The notes under the pieces: generated by a model
What the model was told of the DNA's origin: nothing
Database searches by the model: none
The model's input: the letters and a program-made list of their open reading frames with translations, nothing else
Translations under genes and position numbers: made by a program
Assembly: GCF_028128615.1 (NCBI RefSeq)
Contig: NZ_AMDP01000049.1
Coordinates: 1 to 64,000 of the forward strand
DNA length: 64,000 bases
Direction: 5' to 3'
Source: Enterococcus sp. 5H
Lineage (GTDB): Bacteria; Bacillota; Bacilli; Lactobacillales; Enterococcaceae
In this document: positions 7,305 to 15,644 of the stretch, piece after piece
How the letters are laid out: every line of letters begins with the position of its first letter
How positions within the stretch are numbered: the stretch's first letter is position 1

Positions 7305-8525
7305 ATGGGAGAAAAAGAGTTTAAGATAACGTTACCGGAAAAAATAGTTGAGACATTTCAGCTTGAAAATGAAACAGATGTGACTTTAAGTATTGTAGAT
7401 CAAAAAATAATGATTGAACCAAAAAATAAACTAGCTGGAAATCAGACAATTTCACTGAGATGGTTTTTAGTACCAACAATAATTGCCAGTGTTATTTTCT
7501 TAGGTTATTTATTTTTTGGTGAACGTAGTCAGATTCCTTTGGTGGGCGCGTTATCTATTGCAAATTTTGTTCTTTCGTTGGGTGTTGTAAGTGGCGTTTT
7601 TAGCTTTTTATTTTTCTTTATTAAAGGTAAAAAAAATAAAATTATTTCACGCTCACAAGGGATATATTGGCGTAATTTCCCAACGATATTACTTTCATTT
7701 ATTGTTATTTTGGTCTTTTCTTTACTAGTCTTCTTCAAAATTATGGGACTAGTATTTATCGGAGCAACATTCGATCAATACACGGCAACGATGTTGTTTT
7801 TTGTTTTTGTTGGAGCGATTAATTATTTCATGATTTATTCAGCCCTTTCTATTACGCCTGCTAAACTAACGAGTTTATTGATTTTTGTGATTATTGGTGG
7901 TGTGATGTTGGCGATGATCACAAATAGAGACCATCAATGGTGGCAATTTAACTTTAGTTTTTTAGGAACAATTGAAGCTAAGAATAGCTGGCAGTTTAAT
8001 GTGACGTTGATCTTTTCAGCATTATTGATGATTGCTTTGATAGATAGTTTGTTTGTTGAATTGCAAAAGGCGATACCACACAGTAAACGATTGACTACAT
8101 TGAGAGTTTTATTAACGTTGACAGCTTTGGATTTAGGAGCTGTGGGATTATTTCCTTACACAGAAACTGGGCCTTTCCAAGGAGTGCATAATTTGGTCGC
8201 TGAATATTTAGTTTATTTAATTATTATTTTAATTGTTGGGATTAAATGGTTTTTACCGAATGTGACCAAAGAATTTTTGACGATTTCCTACTTGATTGCT
8301 GCAACGTTAGTGGTTGTAAGTGTGTTATTCCAAGTAGTGGGTTATCTTTCATTAACGGCTTTTGAATTGATAGCCTTTATGTTGGCGTTTAGCTGGGTCG
8401 TATTATTACTTCAAAATTTACGCAAACTGGCTCAAAATCTCACGAATACTTTTCAAGTGAGGCTTAAAAGTGTGAGTCTTGAGGATCTTGATGACAGCCA
8501 TGAGACGGAAGCGGAGCTTAAATAA
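7305..8525 (+). CDS. DUF998-like membrane protein with N-terminal AbrB-like domain
   Basis: A 406-residue protein. The first ~45 residues (KEFKITLPEKIVETFQLENETDVTLSIVDQKIMIEPK) look like an AbrB/MazE swapped-hairpin domain. The rest has about ten membrane helices. The ATG at 7305 is preferred because GGGGGA lies six bases upstream; an in-frame GTG at 7284 and an ATG at 7299 sit before or inside that site. The combination of a DNA-binding type domain and a polytopic membrane part is unusual; the small domain may serve dimerisation instead of DNA binding. Function unknown. Confidence 0.6.
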   Translation: MGEKEFKITLPEKIVETFQLENETDVTLSIVDQKIMIEPKNKLAGNQTISLRWFLVPTIIASVIFLGYLFFGERSQIPLVGALSIANFVLSLGVVSGVFSFLFFFIKGKKNKIISRSQGIYWRNFPTILLSFIVILVFSLLVFFKIMGLVFIGATFDQYTATMLFFVFVGAINYFMIYSALSITPAKLTSLLIFVIIGGVMLAMITNRDHQWWQFNFSFLGTIEAKNSWQFNVTLIFSALLMIALIDSLFVELQKAIPHSKRLTTLRVLLTLTALDLGAVGLFPYTETGPFQGVHNLVAEYLVYLIIILIVGIKWFLPNVTKEFLTISYLIAATLVVVSVLFQVVGYLSLTAFELIAFMLAFSWVVLLLQNLRKLAQNLTNTFQVRLKSVSLEDLDDSHETEAELK

Positions 8526-8535
8526 ATAGAAGGAA

Positions 8536-8571
8536 AACTCTGCACAGTGTTACTCTGCGCAGAGTTTTTTG
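8536..8571. terminator. Bidirectional terminator between convergent genes
   Basis: AAAACTCTGC pairs with GCAGAGTTTT across a GC-containing loop, with T-runs on both sides. It serves the membrane protein gene on the plus strand and pgmB on the minus strand. Confidence 0.75.
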
Positions 8572-8585
8572 TTTGAAATAATGAG

Positions 8586-9260
8586 TTAATTTTTTGAAGT
8601 ATGGGCTTGCCAAAGGGTGCTGATTTTTTCATAGGTTAGTTCTCTTGTAGTTGGAACAACATAATCTGCAGCTTGTAATGTCTTAGCATCACCAACGCCA
8701 ATAGCGTACATTTTGGCCTCATTGATGGCTTGAACACCTGAATAAGCGTCTTCTACTCCGATTGCTTCAGCTGGATCAATTGCTAATTGTTTACATGCTT
8801 GTAGGAAGATTTCTGGGTCAGGTTTTCCTTTTTTTAGAGTACTGGGATCTACGATTGTATCAAATGCGTCTGCTAAACCAAGGTTAGTAAGAATAGCAGG
8901 AGCGTTTTTACTTGCAGAAGCTAAACCAATTTTGATGGAGTGTTTTTTTAAATCTGCCAATAATTCAGCAATACCAGGTAAAATATCAGCTGGTGTAATC
9001 TCTTGGATCAACGAAACGTAGAAATCATTTTTTTCAGTTGCTAAGGCTTCTTTTTCAATTTCAGAAAAGGCCGTTTCTTGATTTCCTAATGCTAATATCC
9101 GACGCAAAGATTCTGTTCGATCAACCCCTTTTAATTCTTCATTGAATGCTTCGGTAATGTTGATACCTAGCTTATTGCCAAGCTTTTGCCATGCAATAAA
9201 ATGAAATGCTGCAGTGTCAGTAATTACACCGTCTAAATCAAATATGACTGCTTTTAACAT
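8586..9260 (-). CDS. pgmB: Beta-phosphoglucomutase
   Basis: A 224-residue HAD-superfamily enzyme that interconverts beta-glucose 1-phosphate and glucose 6-phosphate in the cytoplasm. The motifs match the lactococcal enzyme closely: FDLDGVITD with Asp8 (nucleophile) and Asp10 (acid/base), His20, LASAS near Ser115, Lys146 (KKGKPDPE) and the Mg ligands Glu170-Asp171 (GVEDAYSG). It diverges from the GH65 operon, whose phosphorylases make its substrate. A TTGCAA-17-TATAAT promoter and a perfect LacI palindrome lie upstream, so it should be induced together with that operon. Confidence 0.92.
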   Translation of the reverse strand: MLKAVIFDLDGVITDTAAFHFIAWQKLGNKLGINITEAFNEELKGVDRTESLRRILALGNQETAFSEIEKEALATEKNDFYVSLIQEITPADILPGIAELLADLKKHSIKIGLASASKNAPAILTNLGLADAFDTIVDPSTLKKGKPDPEIFLQACKQLAIDPAEAIGVEDAYSGVQAINEAKMYAIGVGDAKTLQAADYVVPTTRELTYEKISTLWQAHTSKN

Positions 9261-9274
9261 GAAATACCTCTTTC

Positions 9275-9288
9275 CTAAAACGTTTTAG
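9275..9288. promoter_or_regulatory. LacI-type operator at pgmB
   Basis: CTAAAACGTTTTAG is a perfect 14-bp palindrome with the central CG typical of LacI-family operators. It lies just after the predicted pgmB start of transcription, so binding should block elongation. A near copy occurs at 10146, and the LacI gene at 17779 is the obvious candidate regulator. Confidence 0.7.
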
Positions 9289-9302
9289 ATTTATCGTTAA
9301 TG

Positions 9303-9331
9303 ATTATAGTTTATCTGAAAAAATATTGCAA
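9303..9331 (-). promoter_or_regulatory. pgmB promoter
   Basis: On the minus strand, TTGCAA (9331-9326) and TATAAT (9308-9303) are separated by exactly 17 bases, close to the sigma-A consensus. Confidence 0.75.
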
Positions 9332-9349
9332 TAACTTTTTTGAAAACGC

Positions 9350-9402
9350 TTGATTAAGTTGTTTCGATCTGATATCATCCATTTATAACGAAAAGGTTTT
9401 CG
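9350..9402 (+). promoter_or_regulatory. GH65 operon promoter with operator
   Basis: TTGATT (9350-9355) and TATCAT (9373-9378) are 17 bases apart. A second palindrome-like site, CGAAAAGGTTTTCG (9389-9402), follows right at the expected transcription start, a position suited to repression. GAAAACGCTT at 9342 overlaps the -35 and is a partial cre-like sequence. Confidence 0.6.
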
Positions 9403-9419
9403 GTAAGGAGGTGTTTAAT

Positions 9420-9857
9420 TTGACGAAAGGCAAATTAGTGATCAGACTATTAGCAGCTAGTATAGATTTGTTCTTAGTTTTTTTTTCCAGCTATATGATT
9501 ATGACGATGATGGGCATGAATGGCGGGATTTACACGGTACTGCCTCAATTACTTTTTGCTGTTTACAATGTTGTGGCAATCACAGCATTTGAAGGTAAGA
9601 CGATAGGAAAGTATTTTGCTCAAATTTCTGTCTATACAGAAGAAGGTGGAGCCTTGCATTTGGGGATTCGTGAAGTAGGTAAGCTGTTATATTTTGTACC
9701 TGTTATCGGTATGTTTTTTGTACTTATTAGTTTATTAGCGACTATATTTTTTGGAAAAACATTACATGATTGGATTGGGAAAAGTCAAGTATTGCTGGAT
9801 ATTGAACGGAAAAAGTTAGAAAAAGGAGATTATTATGAAGAACAGCTCATACGATGA
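9420..9857 (+). CDS. RDD-family membrane protein
   Basis: A 145-residue protein with three to four membrane helices. RDD features are visible: an early R and D pair (IRLLAASIDLF), TIGKYFAQISV in the middle and LHDWIGKSQVLL near the end. The start is taken as TTG 9420, eight bases after TAAGGAGGT; the GTG at 9411 lies inside that ribosome site. It is the first gene of the sugar operon and overlaps the next gene by 23 bases. RDD proteins are of uncertain function, often proposed to act in transport. Confidence 0.7.
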   Translation: MTKGKLVIRLLAASIDLFLVFFSSYMIMTMMGMNGGIYTVLPQLLFAVYNVVAITAFEGKTIGKYFAQISVYTEEGGALHLGIREVGKLLYFVPVIGMFFVLISLLATIFFGKTLHDWIGKSQVLLDIERKKLEKGDYYEEQLIR

Positions 9858-10128
9858 AGTGCTCTCGAAAAATCCAATTGCTCATATCGATACGATTCCG
9901 TTATTGCTTCTATTTATTGCAGCAGCGAGTGTAGGATCAGTTCTTGCTTGGTTGTTGAAAGATAAATATAATGCAAAATACTTAATTCGAGCTTATTTAG
10001 TTTATGGAATTATTCATCTTTTCATTGGTTTAGTTGTACTGAAAGTAGCACTGGTCTTTATTATTGGTTCGTACTTATTGGGTGGGATCGTTACGATTTT
10101 TCGCTCAAATCATTATTTTTATAGTTAA
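9835..10128 (+). CDS. Small membrane protein, unknown function
   Basis: A 97-residue protein with a hydrophilic N-terminus and three predicted membrane helices (IPLLLLFIAAASVGSVLAWL; LIRAYLVYGIIHLFIG; VVLKVALVFIIGSYLLGG). Its start lies inside the end of the RDD gene behind AAAAGGAG, so the two are translationally coupled. I do not recognise a family. The coupling suggests a partner subunit for the RDD protein. Confidence 0.6.
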   Translation: MKNSSYDEVLSKNPIAHIDTIPLLLLFIAAASVGSVLAWLLKDKYNAKYLIRAYLVYGIIHLFIGLVVLKVALVFIIGSYLLGGIVTIFRSNHYFYS

Positions 10129-10141
10129 ATTTTTTTGATAT

Positions 10142-10159
10142 TATACTAAAACGTTTTCT
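10142..10159 (+). promoter_or_regulatory. Internal promoter with LacI-type operator before first GH65 gene
   Basis: TATACT (10142-10147) overlaps CTAAAACGTTTTCT (10146-10159), which differs from the pgmB palindrome only near its right end. The -35 is weak. The site suggests separate control of the phosphorylase genes by the same repressor. Confidence 0.5.
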
Positions 10160-10172
10160 TTAGGGGGAAATT

Positions 10173-12500
10173 ATGGAAACTGCAATTCAATATTTTAAGG
10201 ATAATCCATGGCTAATCGGGGAGAAGTATTTTAATTCAGATTGGTTGGGAAAAGTCGAAACAACGATGTGTATCGGAAATGGTTATTTGGGCATTCGCTC
10301 AGCGACTGAAGAGTCTTATGTTGGTGAAACTAGAGATACATTTGTTGCCGGAACTTTTAATAAATTTGATGAAAATGAAGTAACGGAACTGCCTAATGTA
10401 CCAGATTTAATTGGAATGGAATTTCGCTTAAATCAAAAACGTCTGGATTTAACGAAAGGTTCAGTTTCGGAGTATCAACGGAATTTGAATTTAAAAACAG
10501 GAGAGTTAGTTCGTTCGTTTATTTGGGAATATCAAGATGTTAAGGCGAAATTTACGTTTAAGCGATTTGGTTCTTTTGCCGAAAAACATGTAATTGCTCA
10601 AAAAATTGAAATTCAGAATTTAGGTGAAGCATTACAAGTTGAAATTAATTCTGGTATTAATGGACAGTTATCAAACAGCGGTTCCCAACATTTTACTGAA
10701 GGCGATAAGGCGTTGTCAGAAGGTAAATATATGCAAATGATGCCATATACAAGCCAATCCAATATTTTCTTTGTTTTATCGACCGTTCATAAAATTAAGA
10801 AAGAGCAAGATATTTACAATGAAACGAAAAAAAGAATTGAAATGGGACGCCGTAAAATCTATAACCGTTATTGGCTGGACATAGCACCAAATGAAACCGC
10901 TACAATTGAGAAATTATCTTCTGTCCACACAAGTATCGATCAAGAAACAGCAGGAAAAACGCTGGAAGAAGTCAAAAATATAGCTTTAGAAGAACTAAAA
11001 CAATCGTATCATTCTGGTTATGAAAAACTACAAGAAGCTTCAGCACAAGCCTGGGAGCAACAAGTTTGGTCAGTTTTACCAATCACAATTGACTCACAAA
11101 ATCTAAAAGATCAATTAGCAGTTAACTTTGCTAAGTATCACTTACACGTGATGACACCAGCGCACGATGAGCGAATGAATATCGGAGCGAAAGGACTTTC
11201 AGGTGAAGGATACAAAGGACATACTTTCTGGGATACGGAAATTTTTATGTTGCCGTACTTTACTTTTACACATCCTGAAATTGCTGAAAAACTAGTAACA
11301 TATCGCTATTTAGGGCTTGAGGGAGCGCATAAAAAAGCACATGAAAATGGTTTTGAAGGAGCACAATTTCCTTGGGAAGCGGCTTGGCCCGATGATGGTG
11401 AAACTACACCGGTTTGGGGAGCTGCGGATATTATTACCGGGAAACCTACAAAAATTTGGTCTGGTTTTATTGAGCAGCATATTACTAGTGATGTGGCTTT
11501 TGGAATCAAGCAATTTATCGATGTAACAGGAAATCAAACGTTTGCTAAAGAAAAAGGTTATGAAGTGATTCTTGATACAGCAAAATTCTGGGCTAGCCGT
11601 TTAGAATGGCAAGAAGATAATCAACGCTATGAAATTTTAGAAGTCGTTGGACCTGACGAATATAAAGAACATGTAGATAATAATGCGTTTACTAATTATA
11701 CGGCGCACTGGAATATTACGTTAGCAATGACATTAGTGGATACATTAAGAGTAGAAGATCCAGCACTGTTCAACCGATTAAATGAAAAATTAGAGTTGGA
11801 TCGCGTGTATACAGACTGGCAAGAAAAAGTTGGCAAGCTTTATTTACCACAACCGAATCAAGAAAAAGTGCTGCCGCAAGATGATACTTATTTATCAAAA
11901 CAAATTATTGATTTAACGGAATATAAAAATGATCCACAAGTCGGCACCTTATTCCATGAATATAATTTGGACCAAGTTAATCAGATGCAAGTAACGAAAC
12001 AGGCGGATATTTTATTACTGCTTTTCTTATTTGAAGATTTGTTCCCGAAAGAAGAAAAACTAATTAATTGGAATTATTATGAATCAAAAACATTACATGA
12101 TTCCTCTCTTTCATTATCAACCCATGCTATTTTAGCAGCAGATTTAGGCAAACTTGAAGAATCTTATGAACTATTCAAACAAGCATTAGCAATCGATATG
12201 GGTGAAAATATGCACTCTTCTAATGAAGGAATTCATGCGGCATCGTTAGGCGGAATTTGGCAAATGACTGTTTTTGGCTATGGCGGTGTTCGTTGTTTGA
12301 ATGGAAAATTAAGAATTGAACCTCATTTACCTGAAGCTTGGAATAACCTTACGTACGGTATTGTTTGGCAAAATAATCCATTAATAGTTGAAGTTAGCAA
12401 AGATCAGATGACCATTACCAACCAAGGAGAGCAAGAAGTCACATTTGAAGCATTTGGCAGTACCTATTCAGTTACGGATCAACTAATAGTTAAATTATAG
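10173..12500 (+). CDS. GH65 disaccharide phosphorylase (maltose/kojibiose phosphorylase type)
   Basis: A 775-residue cytoplasmic enzyme with the full GH65 plan: an N-terminal super-sandwich domain, a helical linker, an (alpha/alpha)6 barrel and a C-terminal sheet. The substrate-binding stretch GLSGEGYKGHTFWDTEIFMLP and the catalytic acid Glu496 in VVGPDEYKEHVDNNAFTN are intact. GH65 phosphorylases split alpha-glucosides with phosphate to give beta-glucose 1-phosphate, the substrate of PgmB next door. The bond split (1,4; 1,2; 1,3) cannot be read from the sequence with confidence. It is followed 11 bases later by the sugar-binding lipoprotein gene. Confidence 0.85.
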   Translation: METAIQYFKDNPWLIGEKYFNSDWLGKVETTMCIGNGYLGIRSATEESYVGETRDTFVAGTFNKFDENEVTELPNVPDLIGMEFRLNQKRLDLTKGSVSEYQRNLNLKTGELVRSFIWEYQDVKAKFTFKRFGSFAEKHVIAQKIEIQNLGEALQVEINSGINGQLSNSGSQHFTEGDKALSEGKYMQMMPYTSQSNIFFVLSTVHKIKKEQDIYNETKKRIEMGRRKIYNRYWLDIAPNETATIEKLSSVHTSIDQETAGKTLEEVKNIALEELKQSYHSGYEKLQEASAQAWEQQVWSVLPITIDSQNLKDQLAVNFAKYHLHVMTPAHDERMNIGAKGLSGEGYKGHTFWDTEIFMLPYFTFTHPEIAEKLVTYRYLGLEGAHKKAHENGFEGAQFPWEAAWPDDGETTPVWGAADIITGKPTKIWSGFIEQHITSDVAFGIKQFIDVTGNQTFAKEKGYEVILDTAKFWASRLEWQEDNQRYEILEVVGPDEYKEHVDNNAFTNYTAHWNITLAMTLVDTLRVEDPALFNRLNEKLELDRVYTDWQEKVGKLYLPQPNQEKVLPQDDTYLSKQIIDLTEYKNDPQVGTLFHEYNLDQVNQMQVTKQADILLLLFLFEDLFPKEEKLINWNYYESKTLHDSSLSLSTHAILAADLGKLEESYELFKQALAIDMGENMHSSNEGIHAASLGGIWQMTVFGYGGVRCLNGKLRIEPHLPEAWNNLTYGIVWQNNPLIVEVSKDQMTITNQGEQEVTFEAFGSTYSVTDQLIVKL

Positions 12501-12511
12501 GAGGAAAAGAA

Positions 12512-13780
12512 ATGAAAGTATGGAAAAAACTAGTTAGTGTCGGAATTGTTACAGCAACAGTAGGTTTGTTAGCCGCTTGCGGTAGTACCGAAAAATCGGA
12601 TAGCGGAAAAACTGATTTTAAAGGCGAAACACTAACCATTGGCGTTTGGGGTGGAAATGAGTCTGAAGAAAAATCACTAGACAAAATGATCGAAACATTT
12701 GAAAAAGACACAGGTGCTAAAATCGAAAAGAAAGTTTATACCGATTACAATACTCAAATTCAAGCTGATATGGTTGGAAAAACAGCTCCTGATGTTTTCT
12801 ATGTGGATGCACAAATGTATCCATTTTTCTCACAAAACGGTATGTTAGAAAAATTAGATAGCGATAAATTTGAAGCTGATAAGTTTTATGATAGCTTAAT
12901 CGACACGTTTTCTACAGATGGTGATTTGTATGCAGTACCAAAAGATATGTCTACTTTGGCGATCTATTTAAACACAGAAATTTTTGAGAAAACAGGCGTT
13001 TCAGTGGATGATATCCCGACTTCATATGAAGAATATGTTGAATGGTTACCAGAGTTCCAAAAGAAAATTGATGACGTTTATGGTGCTGGAAAAGTTTTTG
13101 CCATGAGCTATAACCAAGATTTGTCACGTAACTATCATTTAGCAATCCGTGATGATGCACAGCCAATCGAAAAAGATGGACGTTCTAATCTTGCCAATAA
13201 AAAAGTTGTTGAAAATCTATCAATCTTAAAAGATTTAGTGGATACTAAAGCTGTTGTAACACCTAAAGATGTGGGTACTGGCTGGAATGGTGAAGCCTTC
13301 GGAACTGGGAAAATTGCTATTATGGATGAAGGAAATTGGGTTTATGAAACATTAAACACAGAATTTTCCGATGTTCCATTTACAGTACGTAAAATGCCAA
13401 CATACAAAGGAACAGAAGGATCAATGATGTTTTCAGTTGGTTGGGGAAAATACTCTGGAACAAAGCAATCAGAACTTGCAGACAAATGGATTCAATATGC
13501 AACAAGTGAAGCTGGAATGCAAGGTTGGGTCGAAGGAACAGGTACATTACCAAGTCGTGAAGATGTAGCTAAAGCAGCAAAAATTACGGATAATCCTGAT
13601 TTGAAAGTTCATTTAGATGCTTGGGATTATGCTACTGTTTGGCAAAATGGCGTAACTCTGGACACAATTAACAAAGCTTATCAAAACTTCGTACCAAAAG
13701 CATTAGATGGCAGTGAAAGTTTTGAAAAAGCGATGAAACAAGTAGATGAACAAGCCAATGCTGACATTGATGCACAATAA
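12512..13780 (+). CDS. Sugar ABC transporter substrate-binding lipoprotein
   Basis: A 422-residue extracellular solute-binding protein of family 1. The signal peptide ends in a lipobox LLAAC with Cys23 as the lipid anchor. The mature part begins LTIGVWGGNESEEKSLDKMIETFEK and contains the usual KIAIMDEGNWVYETL and SVGWGKYSGTKQ stretches. It should capture an oligosaccharide or disaccharide for the two permeases that follow. A strong hairpin after the gene probably raises its level relative to the permeases. Substrate inferred only from the neighbouring phosphorylases. Confidence 0.85.
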   Translation: MKVWKKLVSVGIVTATVGLLAACGSTEKSDSGKTDFKGETLTIGVWGGNESEEKSLDKMIETFEKDTGAKIEKKVYTDYNTQIQADMVGKTAPDVFYVDAQMYPFFSQNGMLEKLDSDKFEADKFYDSLIDTFSTDGDLYAVPKDMSTLAIYLNTEIFEKTGVSVDDIPTSYEEYVEWLPEFQKKIDDVYGAGKVFAMSYNQDLSRNYHLAIRDDAQPIEKDGRSNLANKKVVENLSILKDLVDTKAVVTPKDVGTGWNGEAFGTGKIAIMDEGNWVYETLNTEFSDVPFTVRKMPTYKGTEGSMMFSVGWGKYSGTKQSELADKWIQYATSEAGMQGWVEGTGTLPSREDVAKAAKITDNPDLKVHLDAWDYATVWQNGVTLDTINKAYQNFVPKALDGSESFEKAMKQVDEQANADIDAQ

Positions 13781-13790
13781 TTGATTAGTG

Positions 13791-13832
13791 AACGTGTAGG
13801 ATAAAAGGAATGTTCTGTTTTTCCTACACGTT
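13791..13832 (+). terminator. Intra-operon hairpin (attenuator or mRNA stabiliser)
   Basis: An 11-bp perfect stem (13791-13801 with 13822-13832) has T-rich sequence in the loop and after the stem, but no long T-run. It sits between the binding protein and the permeases, where such hairpins commonly reduce read-through and protect the upstream message. Confidence 0.6.
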
Positions 13833-13898
13833 TATTTTCAATAGATTGGAATAAACTGAGACTATTACAATCTCTAGATTTCAGAAAAGGAGCATCTA

Positions 13899-14804
13899 AT
13901 GGACATTCAAAAAACAAGAAAAAACAAGGCACAACGGCAAGAGATTAGACAAGCATGGTTATTTTTAGCCCCAGCGATTTTAATTGTGGCAGTCTTTTTT
14001 GTTTTGGCCATCTCATTTGCCGTTTATCTTTCATTTAATGATGTAAATTTATATACATCAAGCTATTCATTTAAAGGATTCGATAATTATTTGCGAATCT
14101 TTCAAGATAAAAAAGCATTGATTGCACTTAAAAATACGGCAACATTTGCATTTATTGTAGTACCATTACAGACATTTTTTGCGTTGATTATTGCCTACAT
14201 TTTAAGTAGCCGCGGTATTAAAGGAAAAAAACTGTTTCGCTTAATTTACTTTTTACCTACATTAACATCCAGTTCTGCTTTAACTATTATTTTCATGTTC
14301 ATTTTTAATGTTTATGGTCCGGTCAATGAATTCTTTATGAGTTTAGGTTTATATAATGAACCAATTAACTTTTTACAGGAACCAGCCTACGCGTTAAAAG
14401 TGATTATGGTCATGAACATCTGGTCCACGGTTCCGTATTATATGACGATTTATTTGGCATCATTAGTTGACTTACCAGCCTCTTTATATGAAGCTGCTTC
14501 TGTTGATGGTGCGACCGCTATTGATAAATTACGTTACATTACGATTCCGTATCTACGCCCGATTACAACGTATGTTTTATTGACAGGGATTATTGGGACT
14601 TTTCAAATGTTCGATCAGGCCTATATTTTTTCTAACGGCTCTGGCGGACCCAATAATTCGACACTGACGATTTCGTTGATGATCTATCAGTATGCATTTG
14701 GACAGATGAATACAATGGGCTATGCTGCTGCGTTAGCGATTGTTTTAGCGATTATTATTTTTATAGCGTCACGTTTAGCTGAGAAATTAAACGGCGGGAG
14801 GTAG
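13899..14804 (+). CDS. Sugar ABC transporter permease (MalF/UgpA type)
   Basis: A 301-residue permease with six membrane helices. The cytoplasmic EAA loop reads YEAASVDGATAIDKLRYITIPYLRPI, the contact site for the ATPase. It starts at ATG 13899 behind AAAGGAG, 118 bases after the binding protein, and ends three bases before the second permease. The two should form the channel of a carbohydrate uptake (CUT1) importer. Confidence 0.88.
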   Translation: MDIQKTRKNKAQRQEIRQAWLFLAPAILIVAVFFVLAISFAVYLSFNDVNLYTSSYSFKGFDNYLRIFQDKKALIALKNTATFAFIVVPLQTFFALIIAYILSSRGIKGKKLFRLIYFLPTLTSSSALTIIFMFIFNVYGPVNEFFMSLGLYNEPINFLQEPAYALKVIMVMNIWSTVPYYMTIYLASLVDLPASLYEAASVDGATAIDKLRYITIPYLRPITTYVLLTGIIGTFQMFDQAYIFSNGSGGPNNSTLTISLMIYQYAFGQMNTMGYAAALAIVLAIIIFIASRLAEKLNGGR

Positions 14805-14807
14805 AAA

Positions 14808-15644
14808 ATGAAAACGACCAAAAAAGAAAAAATAGCAAAAGGGATTTTGTATGCAGTTCTTATTATTTATGCCATTGCAACGTTTTATCCGTTTATTTGG
14901 GCGATTGCTGCATCCTTTAAACCATTAAAAGAAATTGTTTCTGGGGATTTAAGTTTAATTCCACAAAATTTTACATGGGGAAATTATCAATATGTTTTGG
15001 GGCGTTCTTCTTTATTTACACGCTGGTTTATCAACTCGGTGATTATTTCTGTGATTGGAACAGCGATCAATATTTTGTTAAACACGATGGCAGGATATGC
15101 ATTAGCGCGATTGAACTTCCCTGGACGTCAGCGGATTTATTATGGCTTTTTAGCATTGATGATGGTGCCGGCACAAGTTTTGTTGATTCCTAATTATTTG
15201 ATTCTAATGAACTTAGGAATGTTGGATAGTTTTTCAGCACTGATTTTACCTGCAGCGATTAATATTGGGAATATTTTTATGATGCGTCAATTTTTCTTAT
15301 CTTTTCCAACCGATGTAGAAGAAGCGGCGGCGTTGGATGGGCTAGGCAGGTTTCAAACCTTCTTTAGAATTGTAATGCCCTTAGCAAAACCATCAATTGC
15401 CACCCAAGCTGTTTTCATTTTTATGAGTTTTTGGAATGAATTTATGAAACCAATGCTTTACTTAACGACGCCAAGCAAATATACTTTGACTCTAGGGTTA
15501 CAAACGTTTCAAAGTCAAAATGGCGGTGTCCGCTGGGATCAGACGATGGCAGCAAGTGTTATCACGATTATTCCAATTATCATTTTGTATTTGATTTTCA
15601 ATAAGTACTTCCTGCAAGGAGTGAGAATGGATGGAGAAAAATAG
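14808..15644 (+). CDS. Sugar ABC transporter permease (MalG/UgpE type)
   Basis: A 278-residue permease with six membrane helices and the EAA loop EEAAALDGLGRFQTFFRIVMPLAKPS. It ends in a hydrophobic helix plus QGVRMDGEK, usual for CUT1 MalG-like subunits. It overlaps the following GH65 gene by 14 bases, so translation is coupled. No ATPase gene is present in the operon; a shared MsmK/MalK-type ATPase from elsewhere must power it. Confidence 0.88.
   Translation: MKTTKKEKIAKGILYAVLIIYAIATFYPFIWAIAASFKPLKEIVSGDLSLIPQNFTWGNYQYVLGRSSLFTRWFINSVIISVIGTAINILLNTMAGYALARLNFPGRQRIYYGFLALMMVPAQVLLIPNYLILMNLGMLDSFSALILPAAINIGNIFMMRQFFLSFPTDVEEAAALDGLGRFQTFFRIVMPLAKPSIATQAVFIFMSFWNEFMKPMLYLTTPSKYTLTLGLQTFQSQNGGVRWDQTMAASVITIIPIIILYLIFNKYFLQGVRMDGEK

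Noticed and set aside
11306-11537. Open frames on both strands within the first GH65 gene
   Set aside because: They overlap a conserved catalytic domain and show no independent support.
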